In this document: positions 46,401 through 52,672 of the stretch, one piece after another
How positions within the stretch are numbered: the stretch's first letter is position 1
How the letters are laid out: every line of letters begins with the position of its first letter
Assembly (NCBI RefSeq): GCF_021730445.1
Contig: NZ_JADNRM010000006.1
Coordinates: forward strand, 62,001 to 126,000
Length of the DNA: 64,000 nucleotides
Reading direction: 5' to 3'
Source of the DNA: Phocaeicola faecalis
Lineage (GTDB): Bacteria; Bacteroidota; Bacteroidia; Bacteroidales; Bacteroidaceae
Notes under the pieces: generated by a model
Told to the model about the DNA's origin: nothing
Databases searched by the model: none
Seen by the model: only the letters and a program-made list of their open reading frames with translations
Program-made: the position numbers and the translations under genes

Positions 46401-47502
46401 GATAAGCCTCTCTGTGACAGACAATGGTTTGGGCATGACCCAAGAGCAGCAAGAGAAACTTTTCTCTTTCTTCTATGAAGGGGATTACCGGAGATTCAAT
46501 ACCACAGGGACCGGTATCGGATTGGCATTGACTAAGAATTTGGTAAACCTGCATCATGGTACCATCCGGGTGAGAAGTGAGGTAGGGAAAGGTACCTCTT
46601 TTGAAATCATTCTGCCTGTCGATGAGAATGCTTTTACTCCGGAAGAGGTGGATCATGAATTCGTTATTCCTTCGGCTCCTCTGTCTGCCGAACTTTCTCA
46701 GCCTCTTGTGGAAGAGGAAACGGAGCCTGTAACGGAGGAAAAAGAAAGAAATTACTCCGTCTTGTTAGTAGAAGATGAAGTGGAATTATTACATCTGATG
46801 AAAAGCCTGCTGGAAGTGGACTATAAGGTCTTTACTGCGGAAAATGGTAAACAAGGATTGGATGTATTAAAAGAGAACAGCATAGACTTGATTATCTCGG
46901 ATATAATGATGCCCGAAATGGACGGAATAGAATTCTGCAAAATCATTAAAAGCGATATGGAAACGTGCGATATTCCTGTTATTTTATTGACGGCAAAGAA
47001 TCAGCAGAGAGATCAAATAGAGGCGTATGATTCTGGTGCCAACGCATTTATCAGCAAGCCTTTTAACTTAAGTGTGTTGCACGCACGTATCAGTAATTTG
47101 TTGAAAGCCAGAGAGCAAATGAACCGTGACTTTAAAAAGCAATTTGTGTTCGAGGCGAAAAAGCTGGAATATACCAGTATGGACGAGGAATTCTTGCAAA
47201 AGGCTTTTGCTTGTATCAACGAGCATTTGGATGATGCCGATTATAGTCAGAATGACTTTGTGAATGATATGGCAGTCAGTCGTTCGACAGCATTTCGTAA
47301 GTTGAAATCACTTACGGGGATGACTTATACGGATTTTGTGAAGAATGTACGTTTGAAGGCTGCTTGCCGGATAATGGAAGAGAAAAAGAATATTCGCATC
47401 TCTGAACTGGCGTATGCAGTAGGATTTAGTGATCCGAAATATTTCAGCGTTTGTTTTAAGAAGGAATTTGGGGTGAATCCGAGTGAATATATACCAGGTT
47501 GA
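43408..47502 (+). CDS. Hybrid two-component system regulator (HTCS)
   Basis: 1364 residues from the ATG of MKRIFFLFLLLCF; the GTG two codons earlier is less likely. Order: signal peptide, about 14 propeller repeats of the reg_prop type (GYMWIGTPNGLFMYDG, NLWVGTRMGL), Y_Y_Y domain, membrane helix near 800 (YTIYMLVAILAAFLIF), histidine kinase with FFTNITHELLTPL (His kept), HATPase with DNGLGM and GTGIGLAL, receiver with LLVEDE and ISDIMMPEMDG, and an AraC-type DNA-binding end (SELAYAVGFSDPKYFSVCFKKEFG). It senses an oligosaccharide in the periplasm and activates the divergent susC operon. Confidence 0.96.
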   Translation: MKRIFFLFLLLCFACNLMSADSNLRFSSIPALDKLPTNYIRCLYQDKEGYMWIGTPNGLFMYDGYKAIPVRMADEENFLPNNEILCIAEDNNHNLWVGTRMGLAVIDKTTWNMSCVDYKDFNNTGIQQILVTTKGELWIGTEYGMFRYNAEKRTFQEFDGQEGRAKFPGGSVITIIEDQYGNIWTGTWADGLTCYNRKENSFHHFPGLDKNLNVSALYVDRKDRMWIAVWGQGLILLENPYQDGKAAPRYFKYSALDSKSISDNYIYSIVEDKYSGDLWFGTRSGLSILHEDDKTVSFQNYLPGELGKTVSYNEIYSIVCDREGNMWLGMYGGGMNFVNARRKQIGLNQFKPETGGKNTSYTVQSILVDKDDLLWLGSGSKGVMIQDRKTGMPYKDKDLEKLLALETNILCIMQSPADGRVWLGTYGKGVWIYDKRADAGKRLTVWDWNYHSWIGSVVNDILEDSRGNYWFATNMGLSMLNAQGEKHSFASRYLNGERGSTYQFNQIMEDERKRIWVASSNNGIVRINGNGKDTVPDMSFYLPYDGKLGSSAISCICQDRYRRIWAASEVRGLFLYQEDRDRFVQMDEKLGVPGDAFFSMEEDNEGNLWLGTNVGLVKLNIPEDISQSTYYLYTTADGLQGNIFNRNASFKTSAGELLFGGNNGYNSFFPERLKKDTLQIPVIVTDIKIFDRSWRTLDKEERNKISLVAPEFTRKITLNYKQNNFSIEFATLQFAGLDDVQYAYRLEGVEPDWVHTDGMRPFAYYNNLESGCYTFHLKANTGNGGWMEMPQSIEVCILPPPWFTWWAYTIYMLVAILAAFLIFRTLRNRMMLRNEIRMRELENAKLEELSHAKLQFFTNITHELLTPLAIISAAVDNRKQGNQKSEYDTIIGDNVNRLIRLIQQILEFRKAETGHLKLKVSRGNIALFVRNSVDSIRPFAEKKQIEISFESTDEVLPAYFDPDKIDKIVYNLLSNAIKYNRVGGRVCVRLERLPEKEQISLSVTDNGLGMTQEQQEKLFSFFYEGDYRRFNTTGTGIGLALTKNLVNLHHGTIRVRSEVGKGTSFEIILPVDENAFTPEEVDHEFVIPSAPLSAELSQPLVEEETEPVTEEKERNYSVLLVEDEVELLHLMKSLLEVDYKVFTAENGKQGLDVLKENSIDLIISDIMMPEMDGIEFCKIIKSDMETCDIPVILLTAKNQQRDQIEAYDSGANAFISKPFNLSVLHARISNLLKAREQMNRDFKKQFVFEAKKLEYTSMDEEFLQKAFACINEHLDDADYSQNDFVNDMAVSRSTAFRKLKSLTGMTYTDFVKNVRLKAACRIMEEKKNIRISELAYAVGFSDPKYFSVCFKKEFGVNPSEYIPG

Positions 47503-47509
47503 AAACAGG

Positions 47510-47538
47510 GGGACCGGGTTTGGATATTTTACGGTCCC
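47510..47538. terminator. Possible hairpin terminator between convergent genes
   Basis: GGGACCG (47510-47516) pairs with CGGTCCC (47532-47538) around a T/A-rich loop, 8 bases past the HTCS stop. No clear T-run follows. Confidence 0.35.
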
Positions 47539-47602
47539 TATGGTCAGGAAGCCACCAAGATAGCGTTTGTCCTTTAGCAGGCCTTCCATTTATTCGTTTG
47601 GG

Positions 47603-48625
47603 CTATCGTGTGAAATCTACCAGGATGCGGAATACTTTTCCCGGCGTATCTGTCCATTGTTTCATGGCGGTCAATGCTTCTTCCGGTTTCACGCAAGCTG
47701 TAATGAGTTCGTTTATAGGACAAGTTCCTTGTTGTAGATAGTGAATGACGGCACGGAAGTCTTTCGGCGTGGCATTGCGCGAGCCTTTGATTGTCATTTC
47801 TTTTTGGACGAATAGCTTGGTCTGGAAAGAGGTTTCAGACTTGGCGTATCCGATGCATATTACTCGTCCGGTAAAGGCAACCTCTTCTACTGCCATGACA
47901 TAAGTGGCAGGGCTACCTACCGCTTCTATTACTACGTCCGGGCCGGAACTATTGGTGAGCGCTGACAAACGTGTGTGTACATTTTCTGTCTTCGAGTTAA
48001 TGATGTAATGCGCGCCCACCCGTTTGGCCAGTGCCAGTTTGCTGTCGTCCAAATCGATGGCAATGACCGTTGCACCGCGCAGGGCGGCACGCACTATGGC
48101 ACCTATGCCTATCATGCCGCAACCTATTACCGTCACCGTGTCACTGTCTGTCACTTCGGCACGTGATACGGCGTGAAAACCTACACTCATCGGTTCTATC
48201 AGAGCGACTTCGCGGGTTGACAAGGAATCGGCAGGTATCACTTTGCTCCAAGGTACAGCCTTGTATTCACACATGGCACCATTTCGTTGCACACCGAATG
48301 TTTCATTGTACTCGCAGGCATTTGTTTGCCCATTGCGGCATGCAGTGCATTTGCCGCAATGGGTATAAGGATTGAGGGTGACGGTCATCCCCTTTGACAG
48401 GCCGGCAGGTACGGCGCTTCCTATTTCTTCGATAACGGCGCCAATCTCGTGTCCGGGGATGATGGGCAGTTTCACCATCGGATTGCGGCCTAAAAAAGTA
48501 TTGAGGTCTGAGCCGCAGAATCCTACATATTCTATTTTCACGAGTACTTCATCCGGCTGCAGGGTTGGTCTCTCAATCTCTGTCACTCCCATGTTGTGGG
48601 GGGCGGTAATTTGAATAGCTTTCAT
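47603..48625 (-). CDS. Zinc-dependent alcohol dehydrogenase (L-galactonate/sorbitol type)
   Basis: 340 residues of the medium-chain dehydrogenase family. GFCGSDLNTF and PGHEIGAVIEEIG give the catalytic zinc site, HCGKCTACRNGQTNAC the four-Cys structural zinc site, and VIGCGMIGIGA the NAD-binding fold with Asp of AIDLDD for NAD preference. Relatives include L-galactonate oxidoreductase (YjjN), L-threonine and sorbitol dehydrogenases. As last gene after an L-sugar dehydrogenase and a lactonase, it is a candidate for oxidising the resulting aldonate. Specificity is inferred from the neighbours. Confidence 0.9.
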   Translation of the reverse strand: MKAIQITAPHNMGVTEIERPTLQPDEVLVKIEYVGFCGSDLNTFLGRNPMVKLPIIPGHEIGAVIEEIGSAVPAGLSKGMTVTLNPYTHCGKCTACRNGQTNACEYNETFGVQRNGAMCEYKAVPWSKVIPADSLSTREVALIEPMSVGFHAVSRAEVTDSDTVTVIGCGMIGIGAIVRAALRGATVIAIDLDDSKLALAKRVGAHYIINSKTENVHTRLSALTNSSGPDVVIEAVGSPATYVMAVEEVAFTGRVICIGYAKSETSFQTKLFVQKEMTIKGSRNATPKDFRAVIHYLQQGTCPINELITACVKPEEALTAMKQWTDTPGKVFRILVDFTR

Positions 48626-48654
48626 ATTATTATTTTATCAATTGATTTTTAGGG

Positions 48655-49578
48655 TTATTCAGACATATTCTTTATATAGGGCAGCGAGCACAGATTTTGC
48701 AGGCCGTAAAATCGTGCTGCATTTCCACCCAAAAACACTTCCTTCTCTTCTTGCGTCAGCAGGCTCGATTTCAGGATGAAATCGTAAGACATGCGGTAGG
48801 TAATGGCGGTCATCGTACGTGGGTAGTCCGAACCCCACATCAGTTTGTCCATTCCCACCCAATCGGCCGCTTCCTTAATGGCTTTCACAGCTCCGGTAAA
48901 CGGATAAAACTCGTCGTTGAACAGCCAAGTGATGCCACCCGATTCTATCATGACATTCTCATGGCGCGCCAGTTTGATTTGTTCTTGCCAGTGAGGAGTA
49001 GTTACCATGCCGAAGTGCCCGATAGCTATCTTAAGCCGGGGGCATTCACTGATGATTTCTTCCATTTCCCCAACTTGGGTATTGCCGTCGGCCAAATCAA
49101 TGGAAAGAATCGTGCCGTGTGCTTCCATGTATCGAAACATCTCCACCATTTCGGGACTGTTCAGCATCACTCTGCCTTTTTTTAGCAAGAGGCGGTGGGC
49201 AGGAATTTTAATCGCCTTGAATCCTTTGGCTATCAGTTCTTTGGCCTGTTGTAAGAAACCGGGTTTTCGGAATTCGCACATACCGCATACAAAGAATCGG
49301 TCGGGATACTTTTCGGTCACCTCCAGCAAATAATCATTTTGTATGCCGTCAATGTATTCCTGAGTGACAACGGCGGCCGAAACTTGTGCATAGTTCATAT
49401 TCGATAGAAATACTTCCGCACTGTTTCGTCCGTCAATCATAAAAGGCGGAAGCATCTGGCGTTCCTCACCCATGAAGAGCGAACGTCCGTCGGACAATGT
49501 ACGGATGGGCATGCCGTCGACTTCCGCGTCTTGCCGGAGCCAAAGGTGAGAATGAGCATCTATTATTTTAAAGTCCAT
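48655..49578 (-). CDS. Amidohydrolase-family sugar lactonase-like protein (COG3618)
   Basis: 307 residues, TIM-barrel amidohydrolase. IDAHSHLWL is the strand-1 H-x-H metal motif, KIAIGHFGMV supplies a His, and LMWGSDYPRT carries the late catalytic Asp. The COG3618 group contains L-fucono-1,5-lactonase and related sugar lactonases. Between an L-galactose/L-fucose-type dehydrogenase and a zinc dehydrogenase, hydrolysis of an L-aldonolactone to the aldonate fits well. It lies 12 bases after the reductase gene. Confidence 0.85.
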   Translation of the reverse strand: MDFKIIDAHSHLWLRQDAEVDGMPIRTLSDGRSLFMGEERQMLPPFMIDGRNSAEVFLSNMNYAQVSAAVVTQEYIDGIQNDYLLEVTEKYPDRFFVCGMCEFRKPGFLQQAKELIAKGFKAIKIPAHRLLLKKGRVMLNSPEMVEMFRYMEAHGTILSIDLADGNTQVGEMEEIISECPRLKIAIGHFGMVTTPHWQEQIKLARHENVMIESGGITWLFNDEFYPFTGAVKAIKEAADWVGMDKLMWGSDYPRTMTAITYRMSYDFILKSSLLTQEEKEVFLGGNAARFYGLQNLCSLPYIKNMSE

Positions 49579-49590
49579 ATCTTTCCTTCG

Positions 49591-50523
49591 TTACGAATTG
49601 GCCCAGCTGACACGCATTTGCTTGCCGATAATCTCTTGTACTTCTTTCACCAAATTCCAGTCGACAGGCTCTTCGACATAAGCGATGTTCTTCAATACAT
49701 TGTCGGGATTGGCGGAACTGAACAAAGTAGTGGCAATGCGCGGGTTACCGGTGGAATACTGAATTGCCAGCTTTTCAATCGGGTAATTTTTGGACATACA
49801 ATGCAGGGCCGCTTTTTGGCATGCTCTGACCAGTGCTTTCGGGGCCGGATGCCATGTGGGAACGCCACGTTGCGAAAGTAATCCCATTGAAAGAGGAGAA
49901 GCATTGATAATGCCGATATTCTTCGATTCGAAATAGTTGAAGTAATCGCTCAGCTTTTCGTCATTTAGAGAATAATGACAAAAATTCAATATACTCTCCA
50001 CTACGCCGGGCTCAGAATGTTCTACTACCCATTGCAGATTTTCCAGTTGCAAATCGGTGATGCCTACGTGTTTCACGATGCCTTTGTCTCTCAGCTCAAC
50101 TAATGCAGGCAGTGTTTCATCCACAACTTGATGCAAGTCGGCAAATTCGATATCGTGTACATTGATAAGGTCAATATAATCGACATTCAATCTTTTCATA
50201 CTTGCATAGACACTCTCTGTGGCATATTTCGCCGAGTAGTTCCATTTATTGACTCCGTTTTCGCCATAACGTCCTACCTTCGTAGACAAGTAGTACTTGT
50301 TGCGCGGAATCTGTTTCAGTGCTTTCCCCAACACCGTTTCTGCTTTATAATGACCGTAGTAGGGAGACACATCGATAAAGTTTATTCCTTTCTCCACTGC
50401 GGTAAATACGGCTTCAATACTTCTCGCTTCAGTGGTATCATGGAATACTCCTCCCAGCGAAGATGCACCGAAACTGAGGTTTGAAACGCACATTCCGGTT
50501 TTTCCGATTTCATTGTATTTCAT
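49591..50523 (-). CDS. Aldo/keto reductase, L-galactose/L-fucose dehydrogenase type
   Basis: 310 residues, full-length aldo-keto reductase. The catalytic tetrad is visible: INFIDVSPYYG (Asp51, Tyr56), STKVGRY (Lys82) and NVHDIEF (His123). Blocks such as HDIEF, CHYSLND, ASPLSMGLL and WHPAPKAL are, from memory, close to plant L-galactose dehydrogenase and bacterial L-fucose dehydrogenase, which make the lactone with NAD(P). First gene of a three-gene operon (reductase, lactonase, zinc dehydrogenase), divergent from a LacI-type gene. Confidence 0.9.
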   Translation of the reverse strand: MKYNEIGKTGMCVSNLSFGASSLGGVFHDTTEARSIEAVFTAVEKGINFIDVSPYYGHYKAETVLGKALKQIPRNKYYLSTKVGRYGENGVNKWNYSAKYATESVYASMKRLNVDYIDLINVHDIEFADLHQVVDETLPALVELRDKGIVKHVGITDLQLENLQWVVEHSEPGVVESILNFCHYSLNDEKLSDYFNYFESKNIGIINASPLSMGLLSQRGVPTWHPAPKALVRACQKAALHCMSKNYPIEKLAIQYSTGNPRIATTLFSSANPDNVLKNIAYVEEPVDWNLVKEVQEIIGKQMRVSWANS

Positions 50524-50558
50524 TGGTTGTAAAATGTTGTTTAATCAGTTAATGGCTT

Positions 50559-50566
50559 CAAATTAA
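50559..50566 (-). promoter_or_regulatory. Possible -7 element of the sugar-oxidation operon
   Basis: TTAATTTG on the minus strand is one mismatch from TAnnTTTG, 35 bases before the reductase ATG; a TTTA lies 13 bases upstream of it, closer than the usual spacing. The LacI-type operator is about 45 bp further upstream. Confidence 0.35.
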
Positions 50567-50610
50567 GGCAATATATGGCTAAAGTGTGAGGGTATCCCTT
50601 GAGAAAAAGC

Positions 50611-50626
50611 ACGCAAACCTTTGCGT
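50611..50626. promoter_or_regulatory. LacI/PurR-type operator
   Basis: ACGCAAACCTTTGCGT: 7-bp perfect arms around CC, one base different from the classical PurR box. It overlaps the -33 element of the LacI-type gene and lies between it and the divergent sugar-oxidation operon. It is most likely the binding site of that regulator. Confidence 0.8.
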
Positions 50627-50650
50627 AAACAATTCTTATGGTTACCTTTG
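50620..50650 (+). promoter_or_regulatory. Promoter of the LacI-type gene
   Basis: TTTG (50620-50623), 19 bases, TACCTTTG (50643-50650): exact matches at the ideal spacing. The -33 element lies in the operator, so the gene should repress itself. The ATG at 50638 lies inside this promoter and is excluded as a start. Confidence 0.8.
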
Positions 50651-50673
50651 TGGAAAGTTTGATTGGGATGGGT

Positions 50674-51708
50674 ATGAGTGGTAAAAAGCATGTGTCTCTA
50701 AAAGATTTGGCAGAAGAGCTGGGTGTCTCTGTATCTACTGTCTCACGGGCATTGAAAGATAGCCCCGAGATAGGGGAGGAGATGCGTGAACGAGTAAAGA
50801 AGTTGGCCGGAGAGTGGAATTATCGTCCCAATCCTTTTGCAATGAGTCTGCTCAAGAACACCCCGCGAATCATCGGAATCATTGTGCCGGATATTGTGAC
50901 TCATTTCTATTCTTCCATTATTAGCGGCATTAGCGATGTGGCGCGCCAAAATCATTATTCTGTTATTATTACCTCTTCTTATGAGCAATATGAGCTGGAG
51001 AAGCAGTGTGTGGAAGATTTGGTGAATATTCGTGTGGAAGGAATTCTTGCCTGCATTTCACAAGAAACGACGGACTATGCCCACTTTGAATCTCTGACCA
51101 TGCAGCGTGTGCCCTTGGTATTCTTTGACCGGGTGTGTCTGCACAGTCGTTGCTCTTGCGTAGTTGCCGATAATGCAGAGTCGGGTAAGGTAGCTACCGA
51201 ACATTTTTTGCAGCATGGGGTGAAACGGATTGGTTTTATTGGCGGAGCGAATCATCTGGATATAGTAAAACAAAGGAAGCATGGATATTTGGATGCGCTG
51301 AGGCAATATCAGATTCCCATTGAGAGGGAATTGATTGTTTGTGGAAAAATGACTTATGAAGAGGGACGTGGGGCAACTCGGAAGTTGCTGGCATTGCCCT
51401 GTCCTCCCGAAGCCATTCTTGCCATGAATGACACGTTGGCTTTTGCTGCGATGAAAGAAATAAAAGAGCAAGGACTGCGCATCCCGCAAGATGTGGCATT
51501 AATTGGATATACCGATGAGTTGCACTCTAATTATGTGGAACCGGCGTTGACAGCCATTACCCATCAAACTTATGAGATGGGGGTGGCATCATGTAATTTG
51601 CTCCTGCAACATTTGCAAAAAACTCAAAGGCCGAAGAAGGTAGTGATTCCTACTCGTCTGATAGTGCGGGGGTCGTCTGTAAAACAGCCTTTCTCCAAAA
51701 TAGAATGA
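50674..51708 (+). CDS. LacI-family transcriptional regulator
   Basis: 344 residues from MSGKKHVSLKDLAEELG; the ATG at 50668 is an alternative and upstream starts are excluded by the promoter. The HTH (SLKDLAEELGVSVSTVSRALKD) and hinge (RPNPFAMSLL) match LacI/GalR; the periplasmic-binding-protein-like ligand domain runs from IIGIIVPDIVTHFYS to the end with DRVCLHSRCSCVVADNAESG. It probably binds a sugar or aldonate intermediate and controls the divergent reductase-lactonase-dehydrogenase operon through the site at 50611. Confidence 0.93.
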   Translation: MSGKKHVSLKDLAEELGVSVSTVSRALKDSPEIGEEMRERVKKLAGEWNYRPNPFAMSLLKNTPRIIGIIVPDIVTHFYSSIISGISDVARQNHYSVIITSSYEQYELEKQCVEDLVNIRVEGILACISQETTDYAHFESLTMQRVPLVFFDRVCLHSRCSCVVADNAESGKVATEHFLQHGVKRIGFIGGANHLDIVKQRKHGYLDALRQYQIPIERELIVCGKMTYEEGRGATRKLLALPCPPEAILAMNDTLAFAAMKEIKEQGLRIPQDVALIGYTDELHSNYVEPALTAITHQTYEMGVASCNLLLQHLQKTQRPKKVVIPTRLIVRGSSVKQPFSKIE

Positions 51709-51722
51709 ATTTTGATTTTTTG

Positions 51723-51798
51723 CTCTCATACTCTCATCAATATAGCTGAAGTGTCGATGGACAAAGACTTTCAGGGGTGAGAGATGGAGATGAGAGAT
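51723..51798. repeat. Imperfect palindromic repeat, copy 2 of a dispersed family
   Basis: About 76 bp: left arm CTCTCATACTCTCATC, a CTGAA...TTCAG core (51745-51772), right arm GAGATGGAGATGAGAGAT. It shares arm words, core and length with the element at 54798. A terminator hairpin follows directly. The rest of the 365-base gene-free stretch 51709-52073 holds this repeat, that terminator and the tandem array at 51921; I see nothing else in it. Confidence 0.55.
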
Positions 51799-51804
51799 AA
51801 GCAA

Positions 51805-51831
51805 AAAAGTGAGAACGATGCTCTCACTTTT
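51805..51831 (+). terminator. Terminator after the LacI-type gene
   Basis: A perfect 10-bp stem AAAAGTGAGA (51805-51814) with TCTCACTTTT (51822-51831), 7-base loop, ending in TTTT. Its stem sequence is almost the same as that of the terminator at 54763. Confidence 0.8.
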
Positions 51832-51920
51832 GCCTAATGCTGTATCTTTTGTGCACTTCCTGCTATACAAGTTGATACATTCTTCCTTTGCTTTTTTCAC
51901 TTACATACTTTCCTGCAATG

Positions 51921-52032
51921 TGTTTCATGCGGTTGAAACACTCTGTTCCGGGGCGGAGGACAATGTGTTCAATAGGCAGAAACAGGTTGTTTAATAGGGG
52001 AAAACAATCTGTATCATTCGGGAAACACATTG
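51921..52032. repeat. Array of five tandem 22-23 bp palindromic units
   Basis: Units begin at 51921, 51944, 51966, 51988 and 52010 (spacing 23, 22, 22, 22). Each starts with TGTT or TGTA and contains an A/G-rich GGxxGAAACA-like half, so that each unit is itself an imperfect inverted repeat (for example TGTTTC...GAAACA in unit 1). The first and last units also pair with each other (CAATGTGTTTC at 51917 with GAAACACATTG at 52022). There are no spacers. It lies 41 bp past the DUF6078 stop. Confidence 0.7.
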
Positions 52033-52073
52033 ATTCGAATAATTGCATATTTCACCGCTGCCGAAAGGAGCTA

Positions 52074-52517
52074 TCATTGCCACCAAACGTATTGATCCAC
52101 GAAGTCATCGTAAGCCGGTTCGGATGTTATGCCGTAGTTACGGAATACCTGACGGATAAATGCTTGGTCTTTCGGGCTAAGAAGAGATTCTTTGCGATAA
52201 AAACGATAATAGCCGCTTCTGCCGAAATAATACAATAAACTCTGTTTGATGGCAATAGCCGCATTGTGTGGAAGGTTGTCGTACAGGTGCGCCACTCCGC
52301 GGGCGAATCGGACTGTTTCTCCCGAACGGTAATATGGACATTCCGCATTCGTTTCAGGAGTGTAGGTAGGATTCACTATTTTGATAAACTGGCAGTCTGC
52401 CGGGATATGAAGAGCCGCTTTACGGCGCAGGCAGTCAGCGGATTGCGGACACTGCTCATTCAGGCAATGAGCGAAGCCTTGGGGAACTGAATTGTAATCA
52501 AATTCTTTTGTTTTCAT
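52074..52517 (-). CDS. DUF6078-type protein (147 aa)
   Basis: A 147-residue cytoplasmic protein that I match, from memory, to the Bacteroidales DUF6078 family. The first third is Cys-rich (CLNEQCPQSADC, then ADCQF and NAECPYY), suggesting a metal-binding cluster; the rest is helical, with NAAIAIKQSLLYYFGRSGYYRFYRKES and a basic SPKDQAFIRQVF helix. Function unknown; nucleic-acid binding is possible. It is divergent from the VapE-like gene and has its own good promoter. Confidence 0.82.
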   Translation of the reverse strand: MKTKEFDYNSVPQGFAHCLNEQCPQSADCLRRKAALHIPADCQFIKIVNPTYTPETNAECPYYRSGETVRFARGVAHLYDNLPHNAAIAIKQSLLYYFGRSGYYRFYRKESLLSPKDQAFIRQVFRNYGITSEPAYDDFVDQYVWWQ

Positions 52518-52545
52518 CTTGTTTTTATTCTAAGTTTAAAGTGTA

Positions 52546-52577
52546 TAAAGGTAATCAAAAACTATCGGAAAAACAAA
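52546..52577 (-). promoter_or_regulatory. Promoter of the DUF6078-type gene
   Basis: On the minus strand TTTG (52577-52574), 20 bases, TACCTTTA (52553-52546), one mismatch in the -7 element. The ATG follows 28 bases later. Confidence 0.6.
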
Positions 52578-52615
52578 TAGAAGAAAAGTAATATTATTTT
52601 AATGATAAGCGGGCG

Positions 52616-52623
52616 TATATTTG
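52616..52623 (+). promoter_or_regulatory. -7 element (TATATTTG) of the VapE-like gene
   Basis: An exact TAnnTTTG match 49 bases before the ATG. The -33 region is only T/A-rich. Confidence 0.5.
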
Positions 52624-52672
52624 TTTTTGTGGAAGAAAAGCATTACTTTTACAGTGACTAATAAAATAATGG

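Noticed and set aside
50638-50673. Upstream start codons for the LacI-type protein
   Set aside because: The ATG at 50638 lies inside the promoter, upstream of the predicted transcript start; the helix-turn-helix begins right after the Met at 50674.
51921-52032. CRISPR array
   Set aside because: Units are directly adjacent, only 22-23 bp and degenerate, with no unique spacers and no cas genes.
51888-52238. Small plus- and minus-strand open frames over the tandem array
   Set aside because: Their repeating Cys/Phe/Asn pattern is produced by the 22-bp DNA repeat; they have no conserved motif.
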